DNA from: Terriglobia bacterium
Lineage (GTDB): Bacteria > Acidobacteriota > Terriglobia > Bryobacterales > Bryobacteraceae
Direction: 5' to 3'
DNA: 64,000 nucleotides
Assembly: GCA_020073345.1 (NCBI GenBank)
Contig: JAIQFI010000025.1
Coordinates: forward strand, 24,121-88,120
The notes beneath the pieces were generated by a model. It made no database searches and was not told the DNA's origin. It was given only the letters and a program-made list of their open reading frames with translations. Both the position numbers and the translations under genes were made by a program. Shown here piece by piece: positions 52,983-60,924 of the stretch; the stretch's first letter is position 1, and every line of letters starts with the position of its first letter.

Positions 52983-54359
52983 ATGACTTCCGCAGTTTCG
53001 CTGCTTGTCATCGACGACAATCCCGCTAGCGTCGAACTTCTGTCAACCGCGCTGGCCCAGCCTGGGCTTGAGATTCTCACGGCGTCCAACCCCGAAGAGG
53101 GACTCAACCTGTTTCGCAATCGGCGGCCACAGGTGGTCCTGACTGACTTGGTGATGCCGCAGATGAGTGGGATGGAAGTGCTGGAGCGAATCGTCGAAAT
53201 CGATCCTGCAACGGACGTAATCCTCATGTCAGCGCATTACTCGACCGAATCCGCCGTGGAGGCAGTCAAGAAGGGAGCCAGCGATTACCTGAACAAGCCG
53301 ATCTCGATTGATCCGCTGCGGGAACGGATTACCAGGCTGGTGGAAGAAGTCAGAAAGCGGCAACGCGCCCTGCAGCTAGAAGACGAGTTACGAACAACCT
53401 CAGAGTTCGAGGGAATCGTCGGCCGCAGCCCGTTGATGTGGGAAATGTTTTGGCGCACCCGGCGGGTGGCTCCGCATTATCGGGCGCTGCTGATCACAGG
53501 GGAGACAGGGACGGGCAAAGATTTGATCGCCCGCGCACTCCACCGGCTCAGCCCCGTGGCTTCCGGCAAATACGTCGTGCTCAATTGCTCGGCGGTTGTG
53601 GAAACGCTGTTCGAGAGCGAGCTGTTTGGCCACGTGAGGGGTTCGTTCACCGGGGCCACCCACAACAAGCCGGGCTTGTTCGAGCATGCCCACGGAGGCA
53701 CGCTGTTTCTGGATGAGATCGGGGATATGCCGCTAGCCACTCAGGCAAAGCTCTTACGCGTGCTCCAGAATCAGGAAGTGCAGAGAGTGGGAGCGCTGAG
53801 CGCCCGCAAAGTGGATGTTCGTGTAATTGCCGCGACGAATCACGACCTGCGGACCGCAGTCGCGGAGAAACGCTTTCGGGAGGATCTATACTACCGTCTC
53901 TCCATGGTGGAGATTCAGGCGCCGCGGCTGGCCGAGCGCAAAGAGGATCTTCCCTTGCTCCAGCTGCATTTCATCGCGCGATTCGCCACGCAGTACGGGA
54001 AACATGTGCGCGGGCTGACGCATCGGGCGCAAATCCGGCTTTCACGGCATTCGTGGCCTGGAAATGTTCGGGAGCTCGAGAACGTTATCGGACATGCGGT
54101 CATGATGACCGCGAGCGACACGGTGGACGCCCACGACCTGCCTCCCTACCTACACGCTCCTTCGGAAGAGCCCGAAAAGGCGGCGGTGGCGGCTGCGCCA
54201 AACGGTGGTACGCTCGCAGAAATGCAACGCCAATATATCCTCCAGGTGCTTCGGGAGACTGGTGGCGTAATCAGCTCTGCCGCAACTCGTCTCGGGGTAC
54301 CGCGTACGACCTTAAACGCGATGATGCGGAAGCTGGGGATCTCCCGCAACGATCTTTAG
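52983..54359 (+). CDS. NtrC-family sigma-54 response regulator
   Basis: 458 residues. Receiver domain 1-125 with acid pocket IDDN, phospho-acceptor LTDLVMP (about 56) and the lysine of NKPIS. AAA+ domain about 140-380 with Walker A GETGTGKD, sigma-54 loop GSFTGA (the usual Ala replaced by Ser) and Walker B FLDEIGDM. Fis-type HTH at the end ([27 protein letters not shown]). No histidine kinase is adjacent. The HTH closely matches that of the activator at 46507-48585, so the two probably share the TGACC-N6-GGTCA operators. Confidence 0.93.
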   Translation: MTSAVSLLVIDDNPASVELLSTALAQPGLEILTASNPEEGLNLFRNRRPQVVLTDLVMPQMSGMEVLERIVEIDPATDVILMSAHYSTESAVEAVKKGASDYLNKPISIDPLRERITRLVEEVRKRQRALQLEDELRTTSEFEGIVGRSPLMWEMFWRTRRVAPHYRALLITGETGTGKDLIARALHRLSPVASGKYVVLNCSAVVETLFESELFGHVRGSFTGATHNKPGLFEHAHGGTLFLDEIGDMPLATQAKLLRVLQNQEVQRVGALSARKVDVRVIAATNHDLRTAVAEKRFREDLYYRLSMVEIQAPRLAERKEDLPLLQLHFIARFATQYGKHVRGLTHRAQIRLSRHSWPGNVRELENVIGHAVMMTASDTVDAHDLPPYLHAPSEEPEKAAVAAAPNGGTLAEMQRQYILQVLRETGGVISSAATRLGVPRTTLNAMMRKLGISRNDL

Positions 54360-54599
54360 ATTTATGCGGATCCGATCGATGCAGATGCGGCTGCCGCAAG
54401 CGGCAACCAGTATGATGGTCAGATCAGCGCAGATCCGCGTGATCAGGCGCTTGCCGGGACTTGGACCTCCGCTGCGCTCGGTTTTTGTTGCCGGCGATGC
54501 TGCTCTGCCAGCCCCAGGCTTATGGACAGCCGGGAACCACAGTTGCCTCGCGATTCGGCTCGATGTGCCGCGAAACAGCTCCCCGCGCGTCTGGCCTGT

Positions 54600-54659
54600 C
54601 CGCTATGGAACTTCAGCACGGTTGTCAATCGGAATACGGACCTCTGGAGTTGCGCATTC
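54600..54659. repeat. 60-bp repeat, copy 2 (intergenic)
   Basis: Ungapped 80 % match to 48819-48878, upstream of operator site C. A small open frame (54461-54754, signal-peptide-like start) covers it, but its coding status is doubtful. Confidence 0.6.
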
Positions 54660-54750
54660 CGTTTGTCGCGATGACCGTCACTCTTCATCGCCACTCGGTG
54701 CAAGCAAAAGTAGCTCCAAAGAACAACGCAATCGGAATTAGCGAAATAAA

Positions 54751-54786
54751 GTGACCTTATCCGGTCGCATGACCTTGTGTGGTCAG
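54751..54786. promoter_or_regulatory. TGACC-N6-GGTCA operator, site C (two abutting boxes)
   Basis: GTGACCTTATCCGGTCGC (54751-54768) directly followed by ATGACCTTGTGTGGTCAG (54769-54786). The pair ends 109 bp upstream of the sigma-54 promoter at 54896-54911, a usual enhancer distance. Confidence 0.75.
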
Positions 54787-54895
54787 TTCTCCAAGTCGAT
54801 GCGGATTTCGCCCGATACAACGCCTGGTCCACGAATGTTCAGCCAGGCGGCTTTGCGGGCTTTTGCCGCAGCCGGACTGCAGGCTGTCGGCCCGA

Positions 54896-54911
54896 TGGAC
54901 CCCTGAGTGCT
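54896..54911 (+). promoter_or_regulatory. Sigma-54 promoter of the LPATG surface-protein gene
   Basis: TGGACCCCTGAGTGCT, GG-N10-GC spacing, predicted start near 54922, followed by AAGGAGGAGAG and the ATG at 54937. It differs at only two positions from the clpP promoter (58756-58771). Confidence 0.75.
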
Positions 54912-54936
54912 CTACAACCGAAGGAGGAGAGAGAAA

Positions 54937-55680
54937 ATGACGTTTTTCAAAGCAGTACCGACAGTATTTTGCATGGCCTTAATGGGCGCGATGTTCTCGC
55001 CCAACGCGAAGGCAGACGACTATGACAAGAAGACCACCATTACATTTAGCGGGCCCGTGGAGATTCCACCGGTACACATCACCGGGATGCGAATCTTGCC
55101 GGCCGGAACGTACGTATTCAAACTATTGAATTCGTCGTCCAACCGCCATATTGTCCAGATTTTCAACAAGGACCAGACTAAAATCTACGCAACGATTCTC
55201 GCGATTCCGAACTATCGCCTGGTGGCGAAAAACAAGACCGTGATCACCTTTAACGAAGGGGTGAGAGGCGCACCGCAGCCGATCCGGGCCTGGTTCTATC
55301 CCGGCGCGAACTGGGGCGAAGAGTTCGTCTATCCCAAAACGAGGGCTGTAGAACTGGCCAAGGTCACCAAGACACCTGTTTTGGCCCTTCAGGCTGACGT
55401 CCCCGTGGAAGTCGCGAAGCCCGAGGAACCGGTGGTAGTCACCCAACTGCAGCAGGCGCCGATCATCGCAGTCAGGCCGACCGGCGAAGAAGTAGAAATC
55501 GCTCAAGTGGTCCAAAGCGAGCCTCGCCCGACGGCCGCCGCTGCGCCGGCTGCCGCTGCGCCGAACTACCCATCTGAGCTTCCTGCCACGGGCAGTTCCT
55601 TGCCTCTGATCGCGCTGTGCGGACTGCTCGCGTTAGGCGGCGCCTTCGGCGTTCGATCCATGCGAAAACGTGTCCTATAA
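54937..55680 (+). CDS. Surface protein with C-terminal LPATG sortase signal
   Basis: 247 residues with signal peptide (FKAVPTVFCMALMGAMFSPNAKA). A beta-rich domain of about 130 residues (TTITFSGPVEIPPVHIT, LPAGTYVFKLLNSSSNRHIVQIFN) is followed by a Pro/Ala-rich linker and a true cell-wall-sorting end: ELPATG, a hydrophobic span SSLPLIALCGLLALGGAF and basic RSMRKRVL. The LPxTG motif is unusual in Gram-negatives. A sortase gene lies 1.8 kb downstream (57507). Expressed from a predicted sigma-54 promoter. Confidence 0.85.
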   Translation: MTFFKAVPTVFCMALMGAMFSPNAKADDYDKKTTITFSGPVEIPPVHITGMRILPAGTYVFKLLNSSSNRHIVQIFNKDQTKIYATILAIPNYRLVAKNKTVITFNEGVRGAPQPIRAWFYPGANWGEEFVYPKTRAVELAKVTKTPVLALQADVPVEVAKPEEPVVVTQLQQAPIIAVRPTGEEVEIAQVVQSEPRPTAAAAPAAAAPNYPSELPATGSSLPLIALCGLLALGGAFGVRSMRKRVL

Positions 55681-55734
55681 TTCGATTCATCGTGTGGCGC
55701 GCCATATTCTGGCGCGCCCAGGGACCAACAAGCA

Positions 55735-57504
55735 ATGAGTGCTGCGCCACCGTCACAACGATTACGGCAAAGAGTCGTGCCCCTATTGGCACCGCCGCTC
55801 CGGAAGGGCCGTCCCGAGGGCGCGGGCTGCTATGAGACCAAGGCGCGAGGAATCGCGGTGCTCACCACTCCGCTGTTGAACAAGGGAACAGCATTTACGG
55901 CTGAAGAGCGGGAGGCCTTGGGCCTCACTGGTCTACTCCCTCCCGTCATCAGCACCCTGGAGGCCCAAGTCGCGTGCGCCTACGCCCAATACCAGCGGCT
56001 GCCGGATGCGCTGACCAAGAACATCTATCTGACCGCGCTGCATGACCGCAATGAGGTGCTGTTCTTCCGCCTTCTCTCGGAACACCTGCGCGAGATGATT
56101 CCGATCGTGAACGACAGGACAGTCGGCCTGGCGATGGAACAGTATCACCATGAGTGCCGTCGTCCCAGGGGCGTGTACCTTTCGATAGACCATGCCGATT
56201 CGATCGAGGACGCCCTCGGAAATCTCGGGGCTGGTCCGGACGACATCGACCTGATACTGGCTACGGACGCCGAGCAAATCTACGGCATTGGCGATTGGGG
56301 CGTCGGCGGAATCGAAATCTCCATCGGAAAGCTTGCGATCTATACCGCGGCGGGCGGGATCGACCCGACACGGGTAATTCCGGTGATGCTTGACGTGGGC
56401 ACCAACCGGGAAAGTTTGCTGGCGGATCCGATGTATTCGGGCAACCGCCACGCCCGCGTCCGCGGAGAGCGTTACGACGCCTTCATCGACGCTTACGTCA
56501 AGGCCGTCACAAAACTGTTCCCGAACGCTCTGCTGCAGTGGGAAGACTTTGGGCCAAGCAACGGTCGCCGTATCCTGGAAAAATACCGTGGTCAGATCCG
56601 CAGCTTCAGTGACGACTTGCAGGGCACCGGAGCAATTACGCTGGCGGCGGCGGTATCCGCCATGCGCATCTGCGGAACGCTTCTGCGAAATCAACGCATC
56701 GTCATTTTTGGCAATGGCGTCGCAGGCATCGGCATCGCCGACCTGATTCGCGATGTGATGATCACTGAGGGTTCATCTGCGGAGGACGCTACCCGGCGGT
56801 TTTGGTGCGTGGACGTGCACGGGCTGCTGACCAGTGATATGGGCGATCGGCTGCACGACTATCAAGCCACTTACGCTCGTCCAGCCGCTGAGGTCAAGGG
56901 CTGGAAGCGAGAGGGCGCCGAGGCGAGCGCCATCGGCCTGGCAGAGGTCGTTCGGCAGGCGCGGCCCACCATGCTGGTTGGTACGTCGGGAGTTCCTGGA
57001 GCGTTCACGCAGGCGATTGTCCGGGAAATGGCCCGGCACACCGACCGGCCCATTGTCTTCCCGCTTTCCAGTCCAGCTTCGCTCGCCGAGGCGAGTCCAG
57101 CCGATCTGATCGCCTGGACCGACGGCCGCGCTCTGATCGCAACGGGCAGCCAGTTCGCACCGGTCACTCACAGGGGAATCACTCATGTGGTTGGGCAGGC
57201 GAACAATGCCATGTTGTACCCCGGCCTGGGCCTCGGCGCGATCGTCTCCCGAGCTCGCGTGGTGAGCGTTGGCATGCTCGCGGCCGCGGCCAACGCGTTG
57301 TCCAGTCTGGTGGCCGTTCGGCTGCCCGGCGCATCTCTGCTTCCCCACATCGATGACCTCCGGCGCGTAACGGTTACCGTTGCGGTTGCGGTCGCCGAGG
57401 CCGCCGTTGCGGAAGGCCTGGCCACCGTCGAGCTCGCGGACATCGTTCAACAGGTGGAAGATTCCATGTGGCAGCCGGAATATCGCCGGATTCAAGCATC
57501 CTGA
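55735..57504 (+). CDS. NAD-dependent malic enzyme (malate dehydrogenase, oxaloacetate-decarboxylating)
   Basis: 589 residues, typical length. Motifs: YETKARGIAVLTTPLLNKGTAFT, VYLSIDHAD, LATDAEQIYGIGDWGVGGIEISIGKL, WEDFGPSNGRRILEKYR, FSDDLQGTGAITLA and the Rossmann glycine loop FGNGVAGIGIADL, close to the usual GxGxxG. Converts malate to pyruvate with NAD. It lies between a sortase substrate and the sortase, 54 nt after the former and 2 nt before the latter, so it is likely co-transcribed. Why a central-carbon enzyme is there is unclear. Confidence 0.92.
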   Translation: MSAAPPSQRLRQRVVPLLAPPLRKGRPEGAGCYETKARGIAVLTTPLLNKGTAFTAEEREALGLTGLLPPVISTLEAQVACAYAQYQRLPDALTKNIYLTALHDRNEVLFFRLLSEHLREMIPIVNDRTVGLAMEQYHHECRRPRGVYLSIDHADSIEDALGNLGAGPDDIDLILATDAEQIYGIGDWGVGGIEISIGKLAIYTAAGGIDPTRVIPVMLDVGTNRESLLADPMYSGNRHARVRGERYDAFIDAYVKAVTKLFPNALLQWEDFGPSNGRRILEKYRGQIRSFSDDLQGTGAITLAAAVSAMRICGTLLRNQRIVIFGNGVAGIGIADLIRDVMITEGSSAEDATRRFWCVDVHGLLTSDMGDRLHDYQATYARPAAEVKGWKREGAEASAIGLAEVVRQARPTMLVGTSGVPGAFTQAIVREMARHTDRPIVFPLSSPASLAEASPADLIAWTDGRALIATGSQFAPVTHRGITHVVGQANNAMLYPGLGLGAIVSRARVVSVGMLAAAANALSSLVAVRLPGASLLPHIDDLRRVTVTVAVAVAEAAVAEGLATVELADIVQQVEDSMWQPEYRRIQAS

Positions 57505-57506
57505 AG

Positions 57507-58106
57507 ATGAGGATCTTCATCAAAACAGCCTTGCCGAAGCTTGTACCGTTGTGGACCCAGCGGGTGCTCTTCGCGGGCGGGATCCTGATGTTGGGTTATT
57601 GCGGATTCGTCCTGCTCGATACCTTCATCTTTCAAAAGCGGGAAAATGACGCTCTCGCACGGTTCGTTCCTGCGCAGCCCGGGGTGAGTAACCTCACCCT
57701 GCCAGCCATCGGACCGGATGGCTTGATCGGCCGCATTGAAGTTGAGCGGCTGGGCGTTTCCGTGGTCCTCCTTGAGGGGACCAGCAGTAAGACCCTCCGG
57801 CGCGCGGTCGGGCATATCGCCGGTACGGGACTGCCGGGACAGCCAGGCAACATGGGAATCGCCGGTCATCGCGATACGTTCTTCCGGCCATTGCGAAACA
57901 TTCAGCCTGACGACATCATCACCCTCACTACGTTACGTGGTGCGTACCGCTACCGCGTCGTGTCTGCAAAAGTAGTAAGCCCCGACAACGTGGCGGTGCT
58001 CGATTCCGATGGCGACGAGATCCTGACTCTGGTGACTTGCTATCCGTTCTACTTTGTTGGCTCGGCTCCAGGGCGATTCATCGTCCGGGCAGAACGCGTC
58101 ATTTGA
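57507..58106 (+). CDS. Sortase, class D/E-like
   Basis: 199 residues; ATG at 57507 is 2 nt after the malic-enzyme stop, so translation is probably coupled. N-terminal membrane anchor ([22 protein letters not shown]), then the sortase beta-barrel with [17 protein letters not shown], catalytic histidine in [14 protein letters not shown], cysteine in [13 protein letters not shown] and arginine in [10 protein letters not shown]. It resembles class D sortases. The LPATG protein at 54937-55680 is the obvious substrate. Its end overlaps the convergent clpP by 8 nt. Confidence 0.9.
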   Translation: MRIFIKTALPKLVPLWTQRVLFAGGILMLGYCGFVLLDTFIFQKRENDALARFVPAQPGVSNLTLPAIGPDGLIGRIEVERLGVSVVLLEGTSSKTLRRAVGHIAGTGLPGQPGNMGIAGHRDTFFRPLRNIQPDDIITLTTLRGAYRYRVVSAKVVSPDNVAVLDSDGDEILTLVTCYPFYFVGSAPGRFIVRAERVI

Positions 58107-58737
58107 CGAGATTCAGCTCCAACCCGGGGCTGACGTCCGAGGTGGATGAAATGATCCGGTCAATCAAGCCGTACTCGAGGGCCTGCGCCGGCTCCAGGAT
58201 GTAATCGCGATCGACATCGCGCTCGATGCGCTCGAGCGGCTGGCCCGTGGCTTCGGCAATAATCCGGTTGAGCGTGTCGCGCATACGCAGGATCTCCCGC
58301 GCGTAAATCTCGATATCCGTCGCCTGTCCCGCCAGGCCGCTCAAAGAAGGCTGATGAATCAGGATGCGCGAGTGCGGCAGACTGTACCGCTTGCCCTTGG
58401 CGCCGCAGGCCAGCAGCACGGCGGCCATCGAGGCTGCCTGGCCGACGCAGTAGGTTACGATGTCCGGCTGCACCACGCGCATGGTGTCCAGGATCGCCAA
58501 GCCGGCCGTAATCGAACCGCCGGGCGAGTTGATGTAGATGGAAATATCCTTCTCGGGATTTTCCGCTGTTAAAAACAGCAGTTGAGCGATAACCAGATTG
58601 GCGACATTGTCGTCGATGGGCTGCCCTAGAAAAATGATGTTCTCCTGAAGCAGGCGCGAGTAGATATCCGAGGCGCGCTCGCCGCGCGGAGTCTGCTCAA
58701 CGACCATCGGCACCATGTAAGACTGCGTCAAAACCAT
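58099..58737 (-). CDS. clpP: ATP-dependent Clp protease proteolytic subunit
   Basis: 212 residues from the ATG at 58737 (TTG at 58746 or ATG at 58716 also possible; no clear ribosome site). Family motifs: [43 protein letters not shown], catalytic Ser in [14 protein letters not shown], His in SRILIHQPS and Asp in [10 protein letters not shown]. It is a standard serine-protease barrel subunit. No ClpX or ClpA gene neighbours it, so this is likely an extra, stress-regulated copy: a sigma-54 promoter (58756-58771) and double operator (58811-58846) lie upstream. Confidence 0.93.
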   Translation of the reverse strand: MVLTQSYMVPMVVEQTPRGERASDIYSRLLQENIIFLGQPIDDNVANLVIAQLLFLTAENPEKDISIYINSPGGSITAGLAILDTMRVVQPDIVTYCVGQAASMAAVLLACGAKGKRYSLPHSRILIHQPSLSGLAGQATDIEIYAREILRMRDTLNRIIAEATGQPLERIERDVDRDYILEPAQALEYGLIDRIISSTSDVSPGLELNLVK

Positions 58738-58755
58738 GAGGTTCAATGAATTCGG

Positions 58756-58771
58756 AGCACTCTAGGGTCCA
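58756..58771 (-). promoter_or_regulatory. clpP: Sigma-54 promoter of clpP
   Basis: Minus-strand TGGACCCTAGAGTGCT with GG-N10-GC spacing; two bases differ from the 54896-54911 promoter. The transcription start would be near 58745, leaving almost no leader before the ATG. Confidence 0.7.
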
Positions 58772-58810
58772 TCCAGGGAAGCCCTATGCACGCACTCGTG
58801 CGGATTCAAG

Positions 58811-58846
58811 CTGACCGCTCTTGGTCAGATGACCAAATACCGTCAG
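58811..58846. promoter_or_regulatory. TGACC-N6-GGTCA operator, site D (two abutting boxes)
   Basis: CTGACCGCTCTTGGTCAG (58811-58828) and ATGACCAAATACCGTCAG (58829-58846), the same pair layout as site C. It ends 39 bp upstream of the clpP -24 element and overlaps the last 4 nt of the 58843-59097 gene. Confidence 0.75.
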
Positions 58847-59097
58847 TTGCCTATCAGTCTTTGAAGACGCTGTCTGATATCACGTTGCGCGTTCTTATCG
58901 GAAATACACGCGACGGATTCCCGGGCCTCTTGCAAGCTGGATCTGTACTCACCGGGCATCGAGCCTAGAAAACTGCTCCGGGCCGCTCGCAGGTGTTCGA
59001 GTAACAAGCCATGTGAGCCTCCGCTTTGCTTTCCGGCATCGCCAGCGCCGCCGGCATCGATAATCAATTGGTCGAGACTCTTCAGATCGCCTGGCAT
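58843..59097 (-). CDS. Small hypothetical stress-cluster protein (84 aa)
   Basis: 84 residues, helical, including LLLEHLRAARSSFLGSMPGEYRSSLQEARESVACISDKNAQRDIRQ in parts. Starts 3 nt after the upstream small gene's stop, so it is the second gene of a two-gene operon driven from the sigma-54 promoter at 59349-59365. No known family recognised. The last 4 nt overlap operator site D. Confidence 0.6.
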   Translation of the reverse strand: MPGDLKSLDQLIIDAGGAGDAGKQSGGSHGLLLEHLRAARSSFLGSMPGEYRSSLQEARESVACISDKNAQRDIRQRLQRLIGN

Positions 59098-59100
59098 GAT

Positions 59101-59319
59101 CTATGCGGTGCCGGTCGGCGCAGACTTCGCGCGTTGAGCCGATTTCTCGTGAGCGAGCTTGGACGCTTCGTCTGCCTTGGTGGAATGACCGCACGCAGTC
59201 AGCGCGTGTCCCTCGCAAGCCTCATGGGCTCCCTGGTGGCTCTGCTCCGCGGCTGCGCGGTGACTCTTAGCCGCCCTTTCATGGTGATACGCTGCAGTGG
59301 TGTGTGCATCTTTTGGCAT
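59101..59319 (-). CDS. Small His/Ala-rich protein (72 aa)
   Basis: 72 residues with the pattern HHERAAKSHRAAAEQSHQGAH and HALTACGHSTKADEASKLAHEKSAQRAK, a helical, His-rich low-complexity protein. AGGAGAG precedes the ATG at 59319. It resembles short His-rich proteins seen with CsbD- and DUF3309-type genes in other bacteria, possibly metal-buffering or protective. Function is inferred from context only. Confidence 0.7.
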   Translation of the reverse strand: MPKDAHTTAAYHHERAAKSHRAAAEQSHQGAHEACEGHALTACGHSTKADEASKLAHEKSAQRAKSAPTGTA

Positions 59320-59348
59320 AAAGGAACTCTCCTATTCGATCGTTTTAC

Positions 59349-59365
59349 TGCACGAGAGTGCCCAA
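59349..59365 (-). promoter_or_regulatory. Sigma-54 promoter of the His-rich protein operon
   Basis: Minus-strand TTGGGCACTCTCGTGCA, GG-N10-GC spacing, predicted start near 59338, just before AGGAGAG. No operator pair found upstream; the amidohydrolase gene begins there. Confidence 0.65.
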
Positions 59366-59406
59366 CCCGTACAGGGTGTATACTGCTACTCGCCCGGAGG
59401 CCCGAA

Positions 59407-60792
59407 ATGACGCTGCTGGCGCGGTATGTTGCAATCGCATCGCTGGGATTGGGGACGGCCTATTCGCAGTCGAATGCTTTTCTCTATGAAGGCGCCCGGC
59501 TGATTATCGGCGACGATACCCCGGTAATCGCCAGCGGAGCATTCGTCGTCCAGAATGGCCGCATTACCGGCGTTGGCCTGAAAGGATCGGTCCAGGCGCC
59601 TTCCGGAGCCACCCGCATCGATCTGACCGGCAAGACGGTGATGCCCACGATGAACAACGTTCACATGCATGTGGGGTATGAGGGATACACCAGCTGGAGT
59701 GTCGAGAACCACACTCCGGAAAACGTGCTGGACCATCTGGAACGCGAGGCGTTCTATGGCGTCGGCGCCGCCATGACCATGGGCGATCAGCCGGCTGAAT
59801 TTGCGATCAAGTTCCAGCAGGACCAGCTGGCCGGGAAATTTCCGCCCTCGGCACGGTTCTTCTTCGCGGCAGGTTTGGCGCCTCCCGGAGGGGGTCCCGA
59901 TTCGCTCTTGATCACCGGGACCACGCCCTTGCACGCCATCTATGAAGTCTCGACGGGGGAGGAAGCGCGTGCCGCCGTCCGGAAGATCGCCGCCATGAAA
60001 ATCAACCAGGTCAAGTTCTGGGTCGACAATCGCGACAACACCCGCGGAAGCAGGAAGAAGATGCCGCCCGACGTGTACACTCCGCTGATTGAGGAGGCGC
60101 ACAAACACGGCATGCTGGTCCACGCGCATGCGACCAATCTGCAGGACCAGAAAGGCGTGGTCAAGGCTGGAGTCGATGTGCTGGTGCACACCGTCGCCAA
60201 CGAGAAGATCGACGATGAGCTAGTTGCGCTCCTTAAGGAGAAGAAGCCGTACTGGGCTCCCGTGATGGGTTTGGGCGACGTCGCCGAGATCTGTGAGGAC
60301 AACAACCAGTTCGTGGAACAGGTGCTGCCGGCTACCGTGATCGCGGACGTGAAGGCGGGTAAGACCTGGTTACCTTCGAATCCTTGCTCAGCGCCGCCCA
60401 ATATCCAGCGCGACGAAAACCTAAAGTCGAATTTTGGCCGGATGGTCGCAGCGGGCGCACGCGTCGTGCTCAGCACGGATGCGGGAGTTTCCGCCAAATA
60501 CTCATTCGGTTTTGCCGAGCATCACGAGATCGGTATGTACGTGAAATATGGGATGAGCCCGGCGGAGGTGATCGTGGTCTCGACCTCGAGACCAACCGAG
60601 GTGCTTCGGATAAAGGATACGGGGACGCTCGCCAAGGGCAAACGCGCTGACTTCATCGTGCTGAATGCGAATCCGCTGGACGATATCCGCAACACCCGCA
60701 AGATCGATAGCGTTTATCTCAACGGCGTAAAGCTGGATCGCGAGGCACTGCAAGCCAAATTCAAGAAAGCATCCGTAACCGGGACGCGATAA
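59407..60792 (+). CDS. Secreted amidohydrolase family protein
   Basis: 461 residues from the ATG at 59407, with signal peptide (LLARYVAIASLGLGTAYS). The metal-dependent hydrolase pattern is visible: IDLTGKTVMPTMNNVHMHVGYEG (HxH motif), VKFWVD, GMLVHAHATN, VLVHTVANE and the aspartate in VLSTDAGVS. C-terminal GTLAKGKRADFIVLNANPLDDI closes the small beta-domain. It is an imidazolonepropionase/dipeptidase-like exported enzyme; substrate unknown. A partial copy of its last 16 codons occurs at 63698-63748. Confidence 0.88.
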   Translation: MTLLARYVAIASLGLGTAYSQSNAFLYEGARLIIGDDTPVIASGAFVVQNGRITGVGLKGSVQAPSGATRIDLTGKTVMPTMNNVHMHVGYEGYTSWSVENHTPENVLDHLEREAFYGVGAAMTMGDQPAEFAIKFQQDQLAGKFPPSARFFFAAGLAPPGGGPDSLLITGTTPLHAIYEVSTGEEARAAVRKIAAMKINQVKFWVDNRDNTRGSRKKMPPDVYTPLIEEAHKHGMLVHAHATNLQDQKGVVKAGVDVLVHTVANEKIDDELVALLKEKKPYWAPVMGLGDVAEICEDNNQFVEQVLPATVIADVKAGKTWLPSNPCSAPPNIQRDENLKSNFGRMVAAGARVVLSTDAGVSAKYSFGFAEHHEIGMYVKYGMSPAEVIVVSTSRPTEVLRIKDTGTLAKGKRADFIVLNANPLDDIRNTRKIDSVYLNGVKLDREALQAKFKKASVTGTR

Positions 60793-60924
60793 CGACTTCC
60801 AAGCGGAGTTCCAAACTTCCTTGTAGTCGACTCGCCCGAATGTCTCCAGTGGAAACGCGATCTGTCGACTGCCTTGTCGAGTCCCGATATCAGGCGGTAC
60901 GGGGTTGGTTGGGATTTGACACGC

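Noticed and set aside
54461..54754. 97-codon frame with a signal-peptide-like start
   Set aside because: Covers the 60-bp repeat whose other copy has a stop, ends inside operator site C and has no ribosome site; kept only as a repeat.
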